Shown piece after piece: positions 51,275 through 60,642 of a stretch of 64,000 nucleotides of DNA (its first letter is position 1; each line of letters begins with the position of its first letter). The DNA lies in contig OZ252020.1 in the NCBI GenBank assembly GCA_965247505.1, forward strand, positions 248,001 through 312,000. The letters are read 5' to 3'. The notes under the pieces were generated by a model. The model did not search any database. It saw only the letters and a list, made by a program, of their open reading frames with translations, and was not told the DNA's origin. The position numbers and the translations under genes are program-made. Origin of the DNA: CAIYRG01 sp965247505 (GTDB lineage Bacteria; Pseudomonadota; Alphaproteobacteria; Micropepsales; Micropepsaceae).

Positions 51275-52651
51275 CTATTGGGGCTCGATGTGAAACTCTG
51301 CAAGGTTGGGCGGAATAACCGCTCTTTCTTGCGGACGCGACAATTGCGGAATCCAATCATAAGGAACGCGATAGGCCCGATACATATTATTTCTGCCATT
51401 GTTCGCATTGAAATACGGGTTCACATATTCCCACACGATTTCCTTTTCTGCGGTCGCTTCGAATATGCGGCCGGCTGCGCCTTCGGTGATCAGCGTATTG
51501 CCATTGGCCAAACGTTGGGCCGAACTCACATTGGGGCTGTAGAATTGAAAATTCACCCCGCCCGGAATTGCGTACTCCCACACTTTCTCAAGCGTGACCG
51601 GATTGATCTCGAGCACGCGAGAATAATTTCGAGTCACGACATTTCTGCCATCGGGTCCGCCAGGGGTCCCCGCGCCATATCCCGCGCTCCCACCATTGTC
51701 GAAAAACATTAGATTTCCAGCGCCCGGCAAACCTATTGGGATGATGTGAGGGTGGTGCTGGCCACTGACCTGGCCAAGCGCGCGCATTGCTTCTGTTGCG
51801 CGGTAATCGGGACCGATCCGCCAAACAACGGAACCTGTGCGGTCGATAATGACAACGATATTCGCTTGGCGGCTGCTGAAAATAACATTGTCGGGATGAA
51901 ATCGTTCATCGCCGTCATCATACCAATGATTGGGACCGATATAGGACATACCGTTAATGTGAAGCCAGTCGGCGCTCTGTTGCGCTTCGGTGAAACTTAC
52001 CGAGCGATAGATCGCATTGCGTGCGTCTTCGGAGAAGCCAAATTCGTCAATATGTTCATTGGCCGACCATTCCCAGAGGATCTCTCCGTCCCAAGACAAC
52101 TCGTAGATGTAGTCGTCTTCCAAGCGCTTGTCGCTGGTCTCCAAATTGATCAATTCCTTATGACCAAGAACAAGCGTGCGTCCACGGTCAAGCAAAGGCT
52201 CGGACTGCGCATAATAACCGGCCGGGCTGCCTTCACGCTGCCAGTCGTGATGTTGCCTTGCAGCCCAAACTGTTTCTCCATCCTCGGTTTGAACTTGCTC
52301 GGCCCGATCATATTGCCAAATGATTTTGCCGTCCCAGTCCTGTTGGGTGAGGGCAATCACTTCTTGATAGGGCGTTCGCTGGCCAACGCCGCCCATGATC
52401 TGCCCGCCTGGAAGAATCCTGGGGGGATGGCCCCAAATCTCTTCCCAGCGACGCAGCTCAGTGCCGTTCATATCAATCAGGACCGCCCCGTCGACCGAAT
52501 TGAACAAAGTGTAGCCGCCCCAGGTTTTATCGGGCTGGTAAATCGTTGTTCCCGTTGGATAAACACTGGGAAAGGAGATCGCCGCAACTGGCAGCAATGC
52601 AAGCAAAGACGCCGCCGCAATTAGAGGCTTCGCATTCCGAAAATGGATCAT
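51275..52651 (-). CDS. Arylsulfotransferase-family beta-propeller protein (exported)
   Basis: The 458-residue protein has an N-terminal signal segment (PLIAAASLLALLPVAAISFP) and then repeated propeller blades: YTLFNSVDGAVLIDMNGTEL, IWQYDRAEQVQTEDGET, DYIYELSWDGEILWEWSANE, ADWLHINGMSYIGPNHWYDD, NIVVIIDRTGSVVWRIGPDY, and GQHHPHIIPIGLPGAGNLMF. The several His residues (HHDW, LHING, QHHPHI) match the active-site pattern of PF14269/PF05935-type aryl sulfotransferases, which move sulfate between phenols without PAPS. Actual activity is not shown. Confidence 0.82.
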   Translation of the reverse strand: MIHFRNAKPLIAAASLLALLPVAAISFPSVYPTGTTIYQPDKTWGGYTLFNSVDGAVLIDMNGTELRRWEEIWGHPPRILPGGQIMGGVGQRTPYQEVIALTQQDWDGKIIWQYDRAEQVQTEDGETVWAARQHHDWQREGSPAGYYAQSEPLLDRGRTLVLGHKELINLETSDKRLEDDYIYELSWDGEILWEWSANEHIDEFGFSEDARNAIYRSVSFTEAQQSADWLHINGMSYIGPNHWYDDGDERFHPDNVIFSSRQANIVVIIDRTGSVVWRIGPDYRATEAMRALGQVSGQHHPHIIPIGLPGAGNLMFFDNGGSAGYGAGTPGGPDGRNVVTRNYSRVLEINPVTLEKVWEYAIPGGVNFQFYSPNVSSAQRLANGNTLITEGAAGRIFEATAEKEIVWEYVNPYFNANNGRNNMYRAYRVPYDWIPQLSRPQERAVIPPNLAEFHIEPQ

Positions 52652-52866
52652 TGTTCACTCCCCTGCGGCAATAGTTGGCCGCTTTCCCAATAAGTCTTGT
52701 GGTTGGAATGTTAGTTCAGAGGCAGCTCTCGCGCCACCGGCGCCACAGCCGGCTTCTGGGTCCGTTTGGCTGTTGGCCGCAGCAAGCGGTAATTCTGTCT
52801 CCAGCGTTCAGCCACCGACTGGCTACGAGCGTATCGGCAAGAGCTAAAACCAGATCAGCCCGCGTT

Positions 52867-55146
52867 CTAAACGGAAAGCGCCTCCGCAACCCGTTCGGGG
52901 GTGAAGGGAACGCGCCTTAGGCGCACGCCGGTCGCATCAAAAACAGCATTGCCGACCGCAGCCGGCACAAGACCAAGCGCCATCTCGGCTGCGCCGGAGG
53001 GCGCGGAATCCGGCCTGTCGATCAAATGAATTTCGATCGAATCCGGAACCGATTCCATGTGGAGCACCGGGTAGCTATTCCAATCGACACTTGTGACCAT
53101 GTTCTCATCGAAGCGGAGTTCCTCGAACATCGTCCGGCTGGTGCCGTACACTAATTGGCGGTCGATCACGTGGCGCAGCGTTTCGGGGTTAACGATCAAA
53201 CCGCAATCATGGGCGCAGACCAGGCGCGGGATCTCGATCTCTCCCGTCGCACGGTTCACGCGAATATCCGCAATGAGCGCAATGAAAGTCTCAAAATGTC
53301 TACGGAAGGCGATGCCGCGCCCAACCGCAATTTCGGCATCCGCCTGATCGGACCGCGGCGAAGGGCGCTCCTCCCAACCATATTCTCTAGCGGCAATTTC
53401 GATCGCCTCGCGATCACGCCAATGGGTGAGATATTTTAGCCGGAATGCGACGGGATCGGTGTTGGTCGCGGCTGCCACTTCGTCGATAAACGATTCACTG
53501 CCGAATAGAATGGGCGGCCCATAAGGATCACGAAGATGAGTGGAGCGCAGCGGCGAGGCGCGCTCCATAAGCGGCGGAATGACCTCCCAGCCGAGCCGGT
53601 AATGAGCAAAGGTGTATGAGGCCTTGGGGTATTCAAAAATATTATTTGGCCTCGTTTCCACGCCCAAAAGGTGCCCCGCAAGAACATCTGCCGCGCGGCC
53701 CTCCCTGGTCCCGGTGTTCTGGCGCGAGAACGCCTTGCTGATATTCTCGTAAGCAATCACCTTTCCCGATACGTCAAGACCCACCCGACTACGATTGACC
53801 GTCGCCGTCCCCTTCGGGTCCCAGGCCGTGCCTTCGTGACGCATATATTGTACGCGCACTGGGCGCCCGAGATGCTGCGAAAGCACGGCAGCGTCGGCGG
53901 TGGCGTCGCCCTGATCGTTTCGCCCATAAGAGCCGGTGCCGTGTATCCAGATCACGCGCACGCTCTCGACAGGTAAGCCCAACAGATCGGCAATGCCCTC
54001 TTGCGCGTAATGCGGTTTCTGTGTGCTGGTCCAAATCGTGGCGTCGTCCGCACTTACATCGGCTAGGCCGCATCCCGGTCCATTGCTGGCATGCGAATGG
54101 GTGGGATATTCATATTCGCCCTCGATGATCCGCACGGCTTGGGCTAGGCCATTCTCTACCGAGCCGACTTCCACCGGATTAGCCTGCGCGATGATCGGCG
54201 CGTTGCGGATGTGTTCGTGCAGATTGTCGTGGCCGGGAAAATTCGGATGAGATTCAGACCAAGTCACTTTCAATTGGCGCGCCGCGCGCACGGCGTTCCA
54301 CTCCTTGGGCGCAACGACGCCAAGAAGATCCTTAATCCAAACAATTTGCGCATCCGGAATATCGGCAATCGAGGCTTCATCGACGGCCACCGGAACCGCA
54401 CCGGCGATCGTGGGGCGGATCATGCGCCCATGCAGCATGTCGGGCAGCCGGACATCGCCGACCATATCAAGCTGAGCGAAAACTTTGAGGGGCAAATCTT
54501 CGCGTGGAATCGAAGTCCCGATAATTTTAAACTCCGACGGCGACTTAAGCATCGCCTCGCCCGAAACGAGAAGTCCGTTACCGTAACCACCGTTCCAATT
54601 CACTTTTGAGTTGAAATATTTCCCGCCAATTAGATCGGCGTAAGAGATCGATTTGTTTGAATCGTTTTGGCTGTGGATGACCCCATTGGTAACGCTCAAC
54701 TCTTGCGCAGGCGTGTCGAGGACGATAGCCGCCTCGTCCACCAACAAACGTCGCGCTTCGGCGGCGCAGCTGCGCAAATACATACCGCTACGCGACACGC
54801 CGAGCGCGCCGCTGGCGCCGCCCATATTCACCGTGCGCGCAGTGTCGCTCATCACGATTTGGACGCTCGAATAATCCACGTCCAATTCTTCGGCGACCAT
54901 TTGCGCGATCGAAGTCTGTAAGCCCTGACCGCCATCGATGCGCCCATAAAGGACCGTAACCGTGCCATCCGGTGTGATTTCAAGATAGGAATCAAGCTCA
55001 TCGGGAATAAGCGGAGGTTTGTCCGCAGAGCCTGCTTCCGCCGCCGCCAGTTTGTCGAGACCGGCAGCATAGCCGACGACCAGCGCACCTGAAGCGGCAA
55101 TAAAGGCGCGGCGATTTACACTCAAGCGATTGGATTGATCGGACAT
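52867..55146 (-). CDS. IorB-like molybdenum hydroxylase large subunit, set 1
   Basis: The 759-residue protein has a Tat-like leader (NRRAFIAASGALVVGYAAG) and the xanthine-dehydrogenase-family molybdopterin-binding layout: YGRIDGGQGLQTSIAQMVAE, GEYEYPTHSHASNGPGCGLA, TGSYGRNDQGDATADAAVLS, RLVCAHDCGLIVNPETLRHV and GAAEMALGLVPAAVGNAVFD with the late Glu near the active site. Relatives are isoquinoline 1-oxidoreductase and nicotinate or aldehyde hydroxylases. The TG-ATG overlap with the upstream 2Fe-2S gene shows a two-subunit enzyme without a FAD subunit, probably feeding electrons to cytochromes in the periplasm. Confidence 0.88.
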   Translation of the reverse strand: MSDQSNRLSVNRRAFIAASGALVVGYAAGLDKLAAAEAGSADKPPLIPDELDSYLEITPDGTVTVLYGRIDGGQGLQTSIAQMVAEELDVDYSSVQIVMSDTARTVNMGGASGALGVSRSGMYLRSCAAEARRLLVDEAAIVLDTPAQELSVTNGVIHSQNDSNKSISYADLIGGKYFNSKVNWNGGYGNGLLVSGEAMLKSPSEFKIIGTSIPREDLPLKVFAQLDMVGDVRLPDMLHGRMIRPTIAGAVPVAVDEASIADIPDAQIVWIKDLLGVVAPKEWNAVRAARQLKVTWSESHPNFPGHDNLHEHIRNAPIIAQANPVEVGSVENGLAQAVRIIEGEYEYPTHSHASNGPGCGLADVSADDATIWTSTQKPHYAQEGIADLLGLPVESVRVIWIHGTGSYGRNDQGDATADAAVLSQHLGRPVRVQYMRHEGTAWDPKGTATVNRSRVGLDVSGKVIAYENISKAFSRQNTGTREGRAADVLAGHLLGVETRPNNIFEYPKASYTFAHYRLGWEVIPPLMERASPLRSTHLRDPYGPPILFGSESFIDEVAAATNTDPVAFRLKYLTHWRDREAIEIAAREYGWEERPSPRSDQADAEIAVGRGIAFRRHFETFIALIADIRVNRATGEIEIPRLVCAHDCGLIVNPETLRHVIDRQLVYGTSRTMFEELRFDENMVTSVDWNSYPVLHMESVPDSIEIHLIDRPDSAPSGAAEMALGLVPAAVGNAVFDATGVRLRRVPFTPERVAEALSV

Positions 55147-55658
55147 CAGCCTGTTGTCCCCTCTGTTCCCGTCTCGCCTGCTCCAGCCTCGCGCGCTTGA
55201 ACCGCACGCTTAACGGCGCGGAAAGCCGCCCCATGCGTGCCGCAGCGACAGATGAGGCTGGATAATGCGCTTTTAATTTCCTCGTCGCTGGGATTTGGGT
55301 TTTCATCCAACAGAGCGGCCGCCGTCATGATCCAGCCATTGATGCAATAGGCGCATTGAGAGACTTGCTCGTCCAGCCATGCCGTTTGAATCGGGTGCGG
55401 CTGTTCGGGCGTTCCGAGTCCGGCCAATGTGGTGATGGAATCTTCTGGACCTAATGACGAAACCGGAACCACGCAGCTACGGATCGGTCTACCGTTTAAA
55501 TGAACCGTACATGCGCCACATTGGCCCAGTCCGCAGCCAAAGCGCGGATTGTTAAAACCAAGCTCATCGCGCAATGCATAGAGAAGCGGCATGGACGCAT
55601 CGTCGATTTCGACGACATGGTTTGTGCCGTTGATATTGAGAGAAAAACTTTCGGCCAT
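55146..55658 (-). CDS. IorA-like 2Fe-2S subunit of molybdenum hydroxylase, set 1
   Basis: The 170-residue protein carries both iron-sulfur clusters of this subunit type: the plant-ferredoxin-like CGLGQCGACTVHLNGRPIRS then C, and the helical pair CAYCINGWIMTAAALL and CRCGTHGAAFRAVKRAV. The second motif usually reads CRCGTYxRI. The stop overlaps the start of the large subunit (TGATG). It passes electrons from the molybdenum site onward. The 275 bases upstream to the divergent DUF6152-like gene should hold the promoter. Confidence 0.92.
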   Translation of the reverse strand: MAESFSLNINGTNHVVEIDDASMPLLYALRDELGFNNPRFGCGLGQCGACTVHLNGRPIRSCVVPVSSLGPEDSITTLAGLGTPEQPHPIQTAWLDEQVSQCAYCINGWIMTAAALLDENPNPSDEEIKSALSSLICRCGTHGAAFRAVKRAVQAREAGAGETGTEGTTG

Positions 55659-55933
55659 GGTTATCCCCGTTTAACTCGCGCTTCCCAATTAGCGCTTTGC
55701 GTGCAGTATCGCGGATGTACAAAGATACTCGATCCCGGTCCTTAGCTCCAGGCCGATGGGCAGGAGATTCCTTCGCCAAAACAGGTATTTCTGCGTCGGA
55801 TGGGAGGCCAACTGTTGCTTGCAAGGAGACTTATCGCGTGTTTGCAGTTATCAGCCACGCCGTGATGCGTTAGGCTTTGGCATCAAGGACGCTTGGTCCT
55901 TTTTTGGTGCAGATTATGTCTTGGGAGGAGGCG

Positions 55934-56347
55934 ATGAACTCAAAAATCCTAAATATCACCGCCCCACTATCTTTCGTCATCGCGCTGTTCGCCTTCCCTG
56001 CATTCGGACACCATTCCATCACTATGTATGACAGAGCGGTCGAGACCTCGATCACCGGCACGGTTACGGAATGAGAATGGACCAATCCGCATTGCTGGCT
56101 TCATGTCATGGTCGAGGATGAGAACGGCGCGGAGCGCATCTGGATCTTGGAAGCCAATTCCACCGGCCAAATGGCGCGCGGTGGTTGGACCGCCGACTCC
56201 GTGAAGGCGGGAGACCAAGTGACTGTCATAATGAATCCTATTCGCGATGGGACGCGTGCCGGCCGGCTTGGGACCGTGCGGTTCTCCGACGGGCGAGTGC
56301 TTCAGCGGGCGGGCGACGCCTCTGGTAGCGGACCCAGCCCCTTTTGA
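55934..56347 (+). pseudogene. DUF6152-like exported protein with in-frame TGA
   Basis: From ATG 55934 (after a strong GGGAGGAGGC) the frame gives a signal peptide ending near AFG and HHSITMYDRAVETSITGTVT, then GAATGAGAA: a TGA at 56072-56074, after which the same frame goes on EWTNPHCWLHVMVEDENGAE and to a normal stop at 56347. The HHS...GTVxExxWxNPHxW...V pattern is that of DUF6152 periplasmic proteins often found with secreted oxidoreductases. A TGG-to-TGA change would explain the stop. The signal for selenocysteine is not apparent. Confidence 0.75.
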
Positions 56348-56428
56348 CTGCGCTTAAAGTGAAAAACCGGATCTGAAAAACTCAAGAACAACATGCGGTT
56401 GCCTCTGACGAGCCCTAGAGGAACGAAA

Positions 56429-56812
56429 TCAACCCGCGCCGTCCGTCTCTGGCAAATCGCCAAAATGCACCGCGAGCCAGATTGTCGGCTCGTTTTCCTT
56501 GGTCCAAGTGACGCGATGGCGGCAATGCGGTTCGATCATCAAATAATCGCCAGCTTTCAGTTGATGCGGCTCCGCTTCTTCTTCGAACAAAATTGCGGCC
56601 GCGCCCGAGATAACGAGCACCCATTCGGTCCAGGCTTGATCAAGCCATGTGCCCGGTTCTGTTACCTGCCCCATCGAAACGATGCGTTCGATTTTCAAGC
56701 CGGGCGTATTGAGGAGATCGGTGAACTGCTCTTCGTCGGATTGCGCGGCAAGGCCGTCAAACAAATTGCCATCGATCGGGCGCGTCTCGACCATGCTAGT
56801 CCGAGCGGCCAT
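56429..56812 (-). CDS. Cupin-domain protein
   Basis: A 127-residue single-cupin protein: TEWVLVISGAAAILFEEEAE then PHQLKAGDYLMIEPHCRHRV, the G(x)5HxH-like first motif being weak and the second, PxxxxH, clear, and TIWLAVHFGD closes the barrel. It may bind a metal or act as a small regulator or isomerase; no specific role is evident. The start used (56812) lies inside the upstream gene; an alternative ATG at 56794 would end the overlap. Confidence 0.75.
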   Translation of the reverse strand: MAARTSMVETRPIDGNLFDGLAAQSDEEQFTDLLNTPGLKIERIVSMGQVTEPGTWLDQAWTEWVLVISGAAAILFEEEAEPHQLKAGDYLMIEPHCRHRVTWTKENEPTIWLAVHFGDLPETDGAG

Positions 56813-57995
56813 CCACCGTGTTGCGGATGATCAAGCGGTAGCAATCGGTGTTTCGGCTTTGGAATTCATAGGCGGCGCCCCAAAGATAGAGCCGGAAACG
56901 GCGAAAGTTAAAGTCGCCGAAACGCTCGACGATTTTCTCTTTGTTAGCGTCGAAATTTCGGGCCCATTGCACGAAGGTCAGAAAATAAGAGTGACGATCA
57001 TTCTGGATTTCAAGGACTTCGAGCGGGGTCTTAGCCAGCTTGTCTAAGAAGTCGTGCAGCACGAGGAAGGAATGATTGCCGCCATAGATATATTTTACCA
57101 TGAAGGAAGAGAGCTCGTATTTCTTGGTGCAGGCGCTGCCGTCGAGGAATATCCGTCCCCCGGGCTTGATAAGCGACATGAACTTTTCGAGCACCCGGTC
57201 ATATTGCGGCAAATGTTCGATGACACCCATGATGACGATCGCATCGTATTTCTTGTCCGTCTTATAGGCGAGCAAGTCGGAAAAAATGATCTCCCAATCA
57301 AAGCCAAGCTTTTCGGATTTGCGTTCAAGAAAATCGACCGATTCTTGCGAGATCGTAAGGCCGGTGCATTTGACGCCGAGCTTCGAAGCATATTCGAACC
57401 ACGCGCCCCAGCCCGGGCCGATCTCCAAAATATTGTCATCGGGCTTCAACTTACATTGCTCAAAGCAATAATCGAATTTCCGGATGGTGGCGACGGTTAG
57501 CGTCTCGTCGTCGTCCGCATAGACGCCTTGGGTGTAGCAAGGGGTAACGGGATCTAGGAAACTCAGAAAGAAATCGGAATCGATATCATAATGATCGGCA
57601 ATCGCGCTGCGGTTCGTACGCACTTGGCCGAACATTAAGGGCTGCAGAAAACGCCAGAGATAGGCGATGGGGTGCATATCCTTCATCTGCGCGCGCAGTT
57701 GGAAGGGCTGCAACATGTCGCCTTCTATATCTATGTCGCCGGCGACATAGGCATCCCCAATGCGTCCCTCATCGATGCTCGCAAGCGCACGCAGGCCTTG
57801 CTTATTTTTTATCGTGAACGTGAAGCTCGGCTCTCCGAGGCCAAATCGCTGTACGCTCGTATCCGGTAATATAATGTCGAAGGAGATCGGCGCGTCCGAA
57901 AACTGCTCCGCGAAACGGCCCAGCATCAAGCGTGTGGACGCGCTGACGGTTTCGCTTTGAGGCACTTGGCCGCTCTGGACTGCCTGTTCACTCAC
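56796..57995 (-). CDS. Cyclopropane-fatty-acid synthase family methyltransferase
   Basis: From a GTG at 57995 (preceded by GAGGGAG) the protein has 399 residues; a TTG at 58013 is the other choice. It shows FFLSFLDPVTPCYTQGVYAD, where the family has S.....dCAYF, the SAM motif NILEIGPGWGAWFEYASKLG, CTGLTISQESVDFLERK, and MGVIEHLPQYDRVLEKFMSL. These fit the CFA synthase family, though the YxQGVY segment departs from the standard CAYF motif, so the exact lipid or other substrate is open. Followed with overlap by the cupin gene. Confidence 0.82.
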   Translation of the reverse strand: MSEQAVQSGQVPQSETVSASTRLMLGRFAEQFSDAPISFDIILPDTSVQRFGLGEPSFTFTIKNKQGLRALASIDEGRIGDAYVAGDIDIEGDMLQPFQLRAQMKDMHPIAYLWRFLQPLMFGQVRTNRSAIADHYDIDSDFFLSFLDPVTPCYTQGVYADDDETLTVATIRKFDYCFEQCKLKPDDNILEIGPGWGAWFEYASKLGVKCTGLTISQESVDFLERKSEKLGFDWEIIFSDLLAYKTDKKYDAIVIMGVIEHLPQYDRVLEKFMSLIKPGGRIFLDGSACTKKYELSSFMVKYIYGGNHSFLVLHDFLDKLAKTPLEVLEIQNDRHSYFLTFVQWARNFDANKEKIVERFGDFNFRRFRLYLWGAAYEFQSRNTDCYRLIIRNTVDGRSD

Positions 57996-58186
57996 TAATC
58001 TTTGCTCCCTCAAAATCGATGCTGACGCCAGCTCGTCTCAACGGCCTGGATCAAAACTTAGATTAGAGATCGCATCCGTGCCAATAGCTGACTTCGTGTG
58101 TAAAGCACATAATTCTAACTATCGGCGCGCAAAACGCGGCCGGGTGATGACAATATCTGGTACTGTAATCAGGCTGAAACTGATCC

Positions 58187-59134
58187 TTAAGTCCTCAGCA
58201 CCGGTTCGAGATGCGCCTGCTTCGAGTGCATCACCTCAAGATCGACAAGATCGAGATGCGATGCGGCATCTTCGAGCATGCCCCAACCTTTGATCCATTC
58301 ATAAGTGCGCTGCAATTCCTCGAGCGGGATGGGCGCCGGATCGCGCAACACAATGCGGCTCTCGCGCAGATCGGACACTTTCAGCTCGCCGATCTCGGGA
58401 TCTTTCCGCTTATGATAGTCGATGAAGTAATGCATATACTTGCTCTTGTCGGCGTTAAACAGAGCAACCGCCGCGCGCACCGCGCGATTGAACGCAGCAT
58501 AGGTTTCTTCATCGACCCTATCCGATGCCACTTCCGTGCCGAAGAAGGATGCCGAGCAAATAATCCGGCAGCCTTTCTTTTCGGCCAAAGTGAGATAGGG
58601 CTCGGTCAGCGTGGTCGCCTCAACCTCACCTTTCATCATCAGATCCAAGCGGGTGCGCGAGCCCTGCGGCGCGCGAACAACCTTGATTTGATCGCGCGCA
58701 ATAAAGCCTTCCAATAGATGCAGCGCGAGATAATGCGTACCGGCATAGAACGGAACGCCGACGGTGCGGTTCGCGAGTTGCGCCGCGTTATAGACCGGTG
58801 AGTCCGGGCGCACGACAATCGCAGCAAAGGTGACGATCGCGCGGCGGCCAAGTTGGCGGCTTTTTACGCCCGTGTCAGAGACGCGCTGGTAATTACCCCA
58901 TTCGCAGGCATTGTACATGTCAGCCTTGCCCTGCTCGAGCAATTTGCCATGGCTGCTGAAGGGATTGGCTTCCTTCACATCAGAAGTTAGCGCCTGGACC
59001 GGCCTCAATGCTGTCTCGTCGCGGTCAATCCACTCGACTTTGACCCCTTCCTTTTCGAACAAGCCTTCATCAGAGGCGATCAATTCGGCTAAGCCCTGAA
59101 AGGGCGCCGTTGTTTCCAAAACAAGTTTCTTCAA
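58187..59134 (-). CDS. NMT1/THI5-like substrate-binding protein without a signal peptide
   Basis: The 315-residue protein has the SsuA/THI5-like periplasmic-binding fold: LETTAPFQGLAELIASDEGL then FEKEGVKVEWI at the start, RTVGVPFYAGTHYLALHLLE, and MMKGEVEATTLTEPYLTLAE. Its start is a TTG at 59134, fixed by GGGAGG five bases before it; the product begins MKKLVLETTAP with no export signal. It could be a cytoplasmic sensor or enzyme, or the export sequence may have been lost. No ABC permease or ATPase is next to it. The 172 bases between it and the CFA gene hold nothing clear. Confidence 0.75.
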   Translation of the reverse strand: MKKLVLETTAPFQGLAELIASDEGLFEKEGVKVEWIDRDETALRPVQALTSDVKEANPFSSHGKLLEQGKADMYNACEWGNYQRVSDTGVKSRQLGRRAIVTFAAIVVRPDSPVYNAAQLANRTVGVPFYAGTHYLALHLLEGFIARDQIKVVRAPQGSRTRLDLMMKGEVEATTLTEPYLTLAEKKGCRIICSASFFGTEVASDRVDEETYAAFNRAVRAAVALFNADKSKYMHYFIDYHKRKDPEIGELKVSDLRESRIVLRDPAPIPLEELQRTYEWIKGWGMLEDAASHLDLVDLEVMHSKQAHLEPVLRT

Positions 59135-59429
59135 GATAACCTCCCAGCTTGCGCGGCAGACCGATTTCTAGGCCTCCAAGTGAGGCGAGATCAGTTCCGT
59201 CGTGCCTCGACAATGCGTGATTTCCTGGGGTGCAAACTACGCCAGCACCCTTAAATCGTCAATCAAACTCAGGCCCACGCCCACTGTGGAAGAAGGCGCC
59301 AAATGAGGTGGGAACGGCGGAATTGGTCCGGAAATATTCGCCTTGGGCCGGAAATCGACATGGGATAGGCTGCGCCGCTCTGGCATAGGAATGGCTTTTT
59401 TGTCGCTCCCCGAAGGTGAACATACCCGC

Positions 59430-60455
59430 ATGAATTATAATCAAGCTTTGGTGGCACTGACGGTTGCAATCGCGCTTAGCATCGCCGCCCCGGCGCGCGC
59501 TCAGAGCGTTGAAGAGTTCTACGCCGGTACGGACATCACTCTTTATATTGGTTACTCCGTCGGCGGCGGATACGACCTTTATGGGCGCTTGGTCGCGCGT
59601 CACATCGGACGCCACATCCCCGGCACTCCAACAGTTGTTCCCGTCAATATGGAAGGTGCGGGCAGCCTAAGGCTGGCAAACTGGATGTACAGCGCCGCGC
59701 CCAAAGACGGCAGCGCAATTGGAACGGTAAACCAGGGCGTGCCCTTCATGCCGCTATTGGGCCAACGGGATTTCGCCAAATACGATCCCACAGAATTCTT
59801 CTGGCTCGGCAGCGCCAATGAAGAAGTCACTGTATGCGTCGCGATGGCCCATACCGGCATCACGAGATTCGATCAGCTTTACGACGAAGAACTCATTATC
59901 GGCGGCACGGGACCGGGCGCCGATGAATATTTCCTGCACGGACTTTTGCGCGGCGTATTGGACGTGAGGATTCGCTCCATCACCGGCTATCCCGGCGGTA
60001 ACGAGATCAATGCCGCGATGGAACGCGGCGAGGTCGATGGCAGATGCGGCTGGTCCTGGGCCAGTGTGAAAGTAACGCGTCCTGATTGGCTCGAAAACGG
60101 AACAATCAATGTTCTGCTGCAACTTGGACTAACTAAGCATCCAGAATTGCCTCATATTCCGCTGATTATTGATTTGGCGGATAGCGAGCGAGATCAGCAG
60201 CTATTGCAGCTCGTTATGGCGACAGGACCCTTTGGCCGCCCCTTCTTGGCGCCACCCGGCATCCCCGCCGATCGCGCCGCGGCCCTTGAGGCGGCATTTA
60301 ACGCCACCATTGTCGATCCCGAATTTCTGGCCGAGGCTGAAACATTGCGCGCCGAAGTGAGGCCGGTATTGAGCCCAGAGCTGCGCCAAATTCTTGCCGA
60401 AGTTTATATGACTGCACCCGATACGGTGGAGCGGGCACGAGAGATGTTGCGGTAG
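59430..60455 (+). CDS. TctC-family tricarboxylate-type receptor, paralog 1
   Basis: The 341-residue protein has a Sec signal peptide (MNYNQALVALTVAIALSIAA, cut at ARA-QS) and the TctC-like fold: LYIGYSVGGGYDLYGRLVAR, VPVNMEGAGSLRLANWMYSA, SAIGTVNQGVPFMPLLG and NAAMERGEVDGRCGWSWASV. Such proteins bring carboxylates to TctAB membrane partners, but none are seen here, as for many orphan TctC proteins. A longer frame starts at 59343; the ATG at 59430 gives a proper signal peptide. It is about 60% like the product of 60643-61695 by eye and divergent in orientation. Confidence 0.85.
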   Translation: MNYNQALVALTVAIALSIAAPARAQSVEEFYAGTDITLYIGYSVGGGYDLYGRLVARHIGRHIPGTPTVVPVNMEGAGSLRLANWMYSAAPKDGSAIGTVNQGVPFMPLLGQRDFAKYDPTEFFWLGSANEEVTVCVAMAHTGITRFDQLYDEELIIGGTGPGADEYFLHGLLRGVLDVRIRSITGYPGGNEINAAMERGEVDGRCGWSWASVKVTRPDWLENGTINVLLQLGLTKHPELPHIPLIIDLADSERDQQLLQLVMATGPFGRPFLAPPGIPADRAAALEAAFNATIVDPEFLAEAETLRAEVRPVLSPELRQILAEVYMTAPDTVERAREMLR

Positions 60456-60490
60456 AGCGACGTTTTACTGAACGCGAATAAACACAATTT

Positions 60491-60626
60491 CCATCCCGGG
60501 CGAGCGCCCGCGCGGCGACGCCGCGCATTTTTCCAATTCCGCGCAAAGCGCGGGGGTGCGAGACCCAGGACCCACAGAGACAATGACGCGGTGGGTCCCG
60601 GGTCGCTTCGCGTCCGGGATGACAAG
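60491..60626. repeat. Interspersed palindromic repeat, copy 2
   Basis: The 136-base unit starts CCATCCCGGGCGAGCG and ends CGTCCGGGATGACAAG, again inverted termini like those of the copy at 36236. It shares the core ATTCCGCGCAAAGCGC and has internal palindromes (GCGCGGCGACGCCGCGC; CCCGGGTCGCTTCGCGTCCGGG). It occupies the space between the two convergent TctC-like genes and could form a two-way terminator-like hairpin. Confidence 0.7.
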
Positions 60627-60642
60627 CTTTGGTTGTTTACCC

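Noticed and set aside
40040..56347. TGA recoding or selenocysteine in the two TGA-interrupted genes
   Set aside because: Many intact genes in the window end in TGA, no selenocysteine element is visible after either codon, and neither family is known to need selenocysteine.
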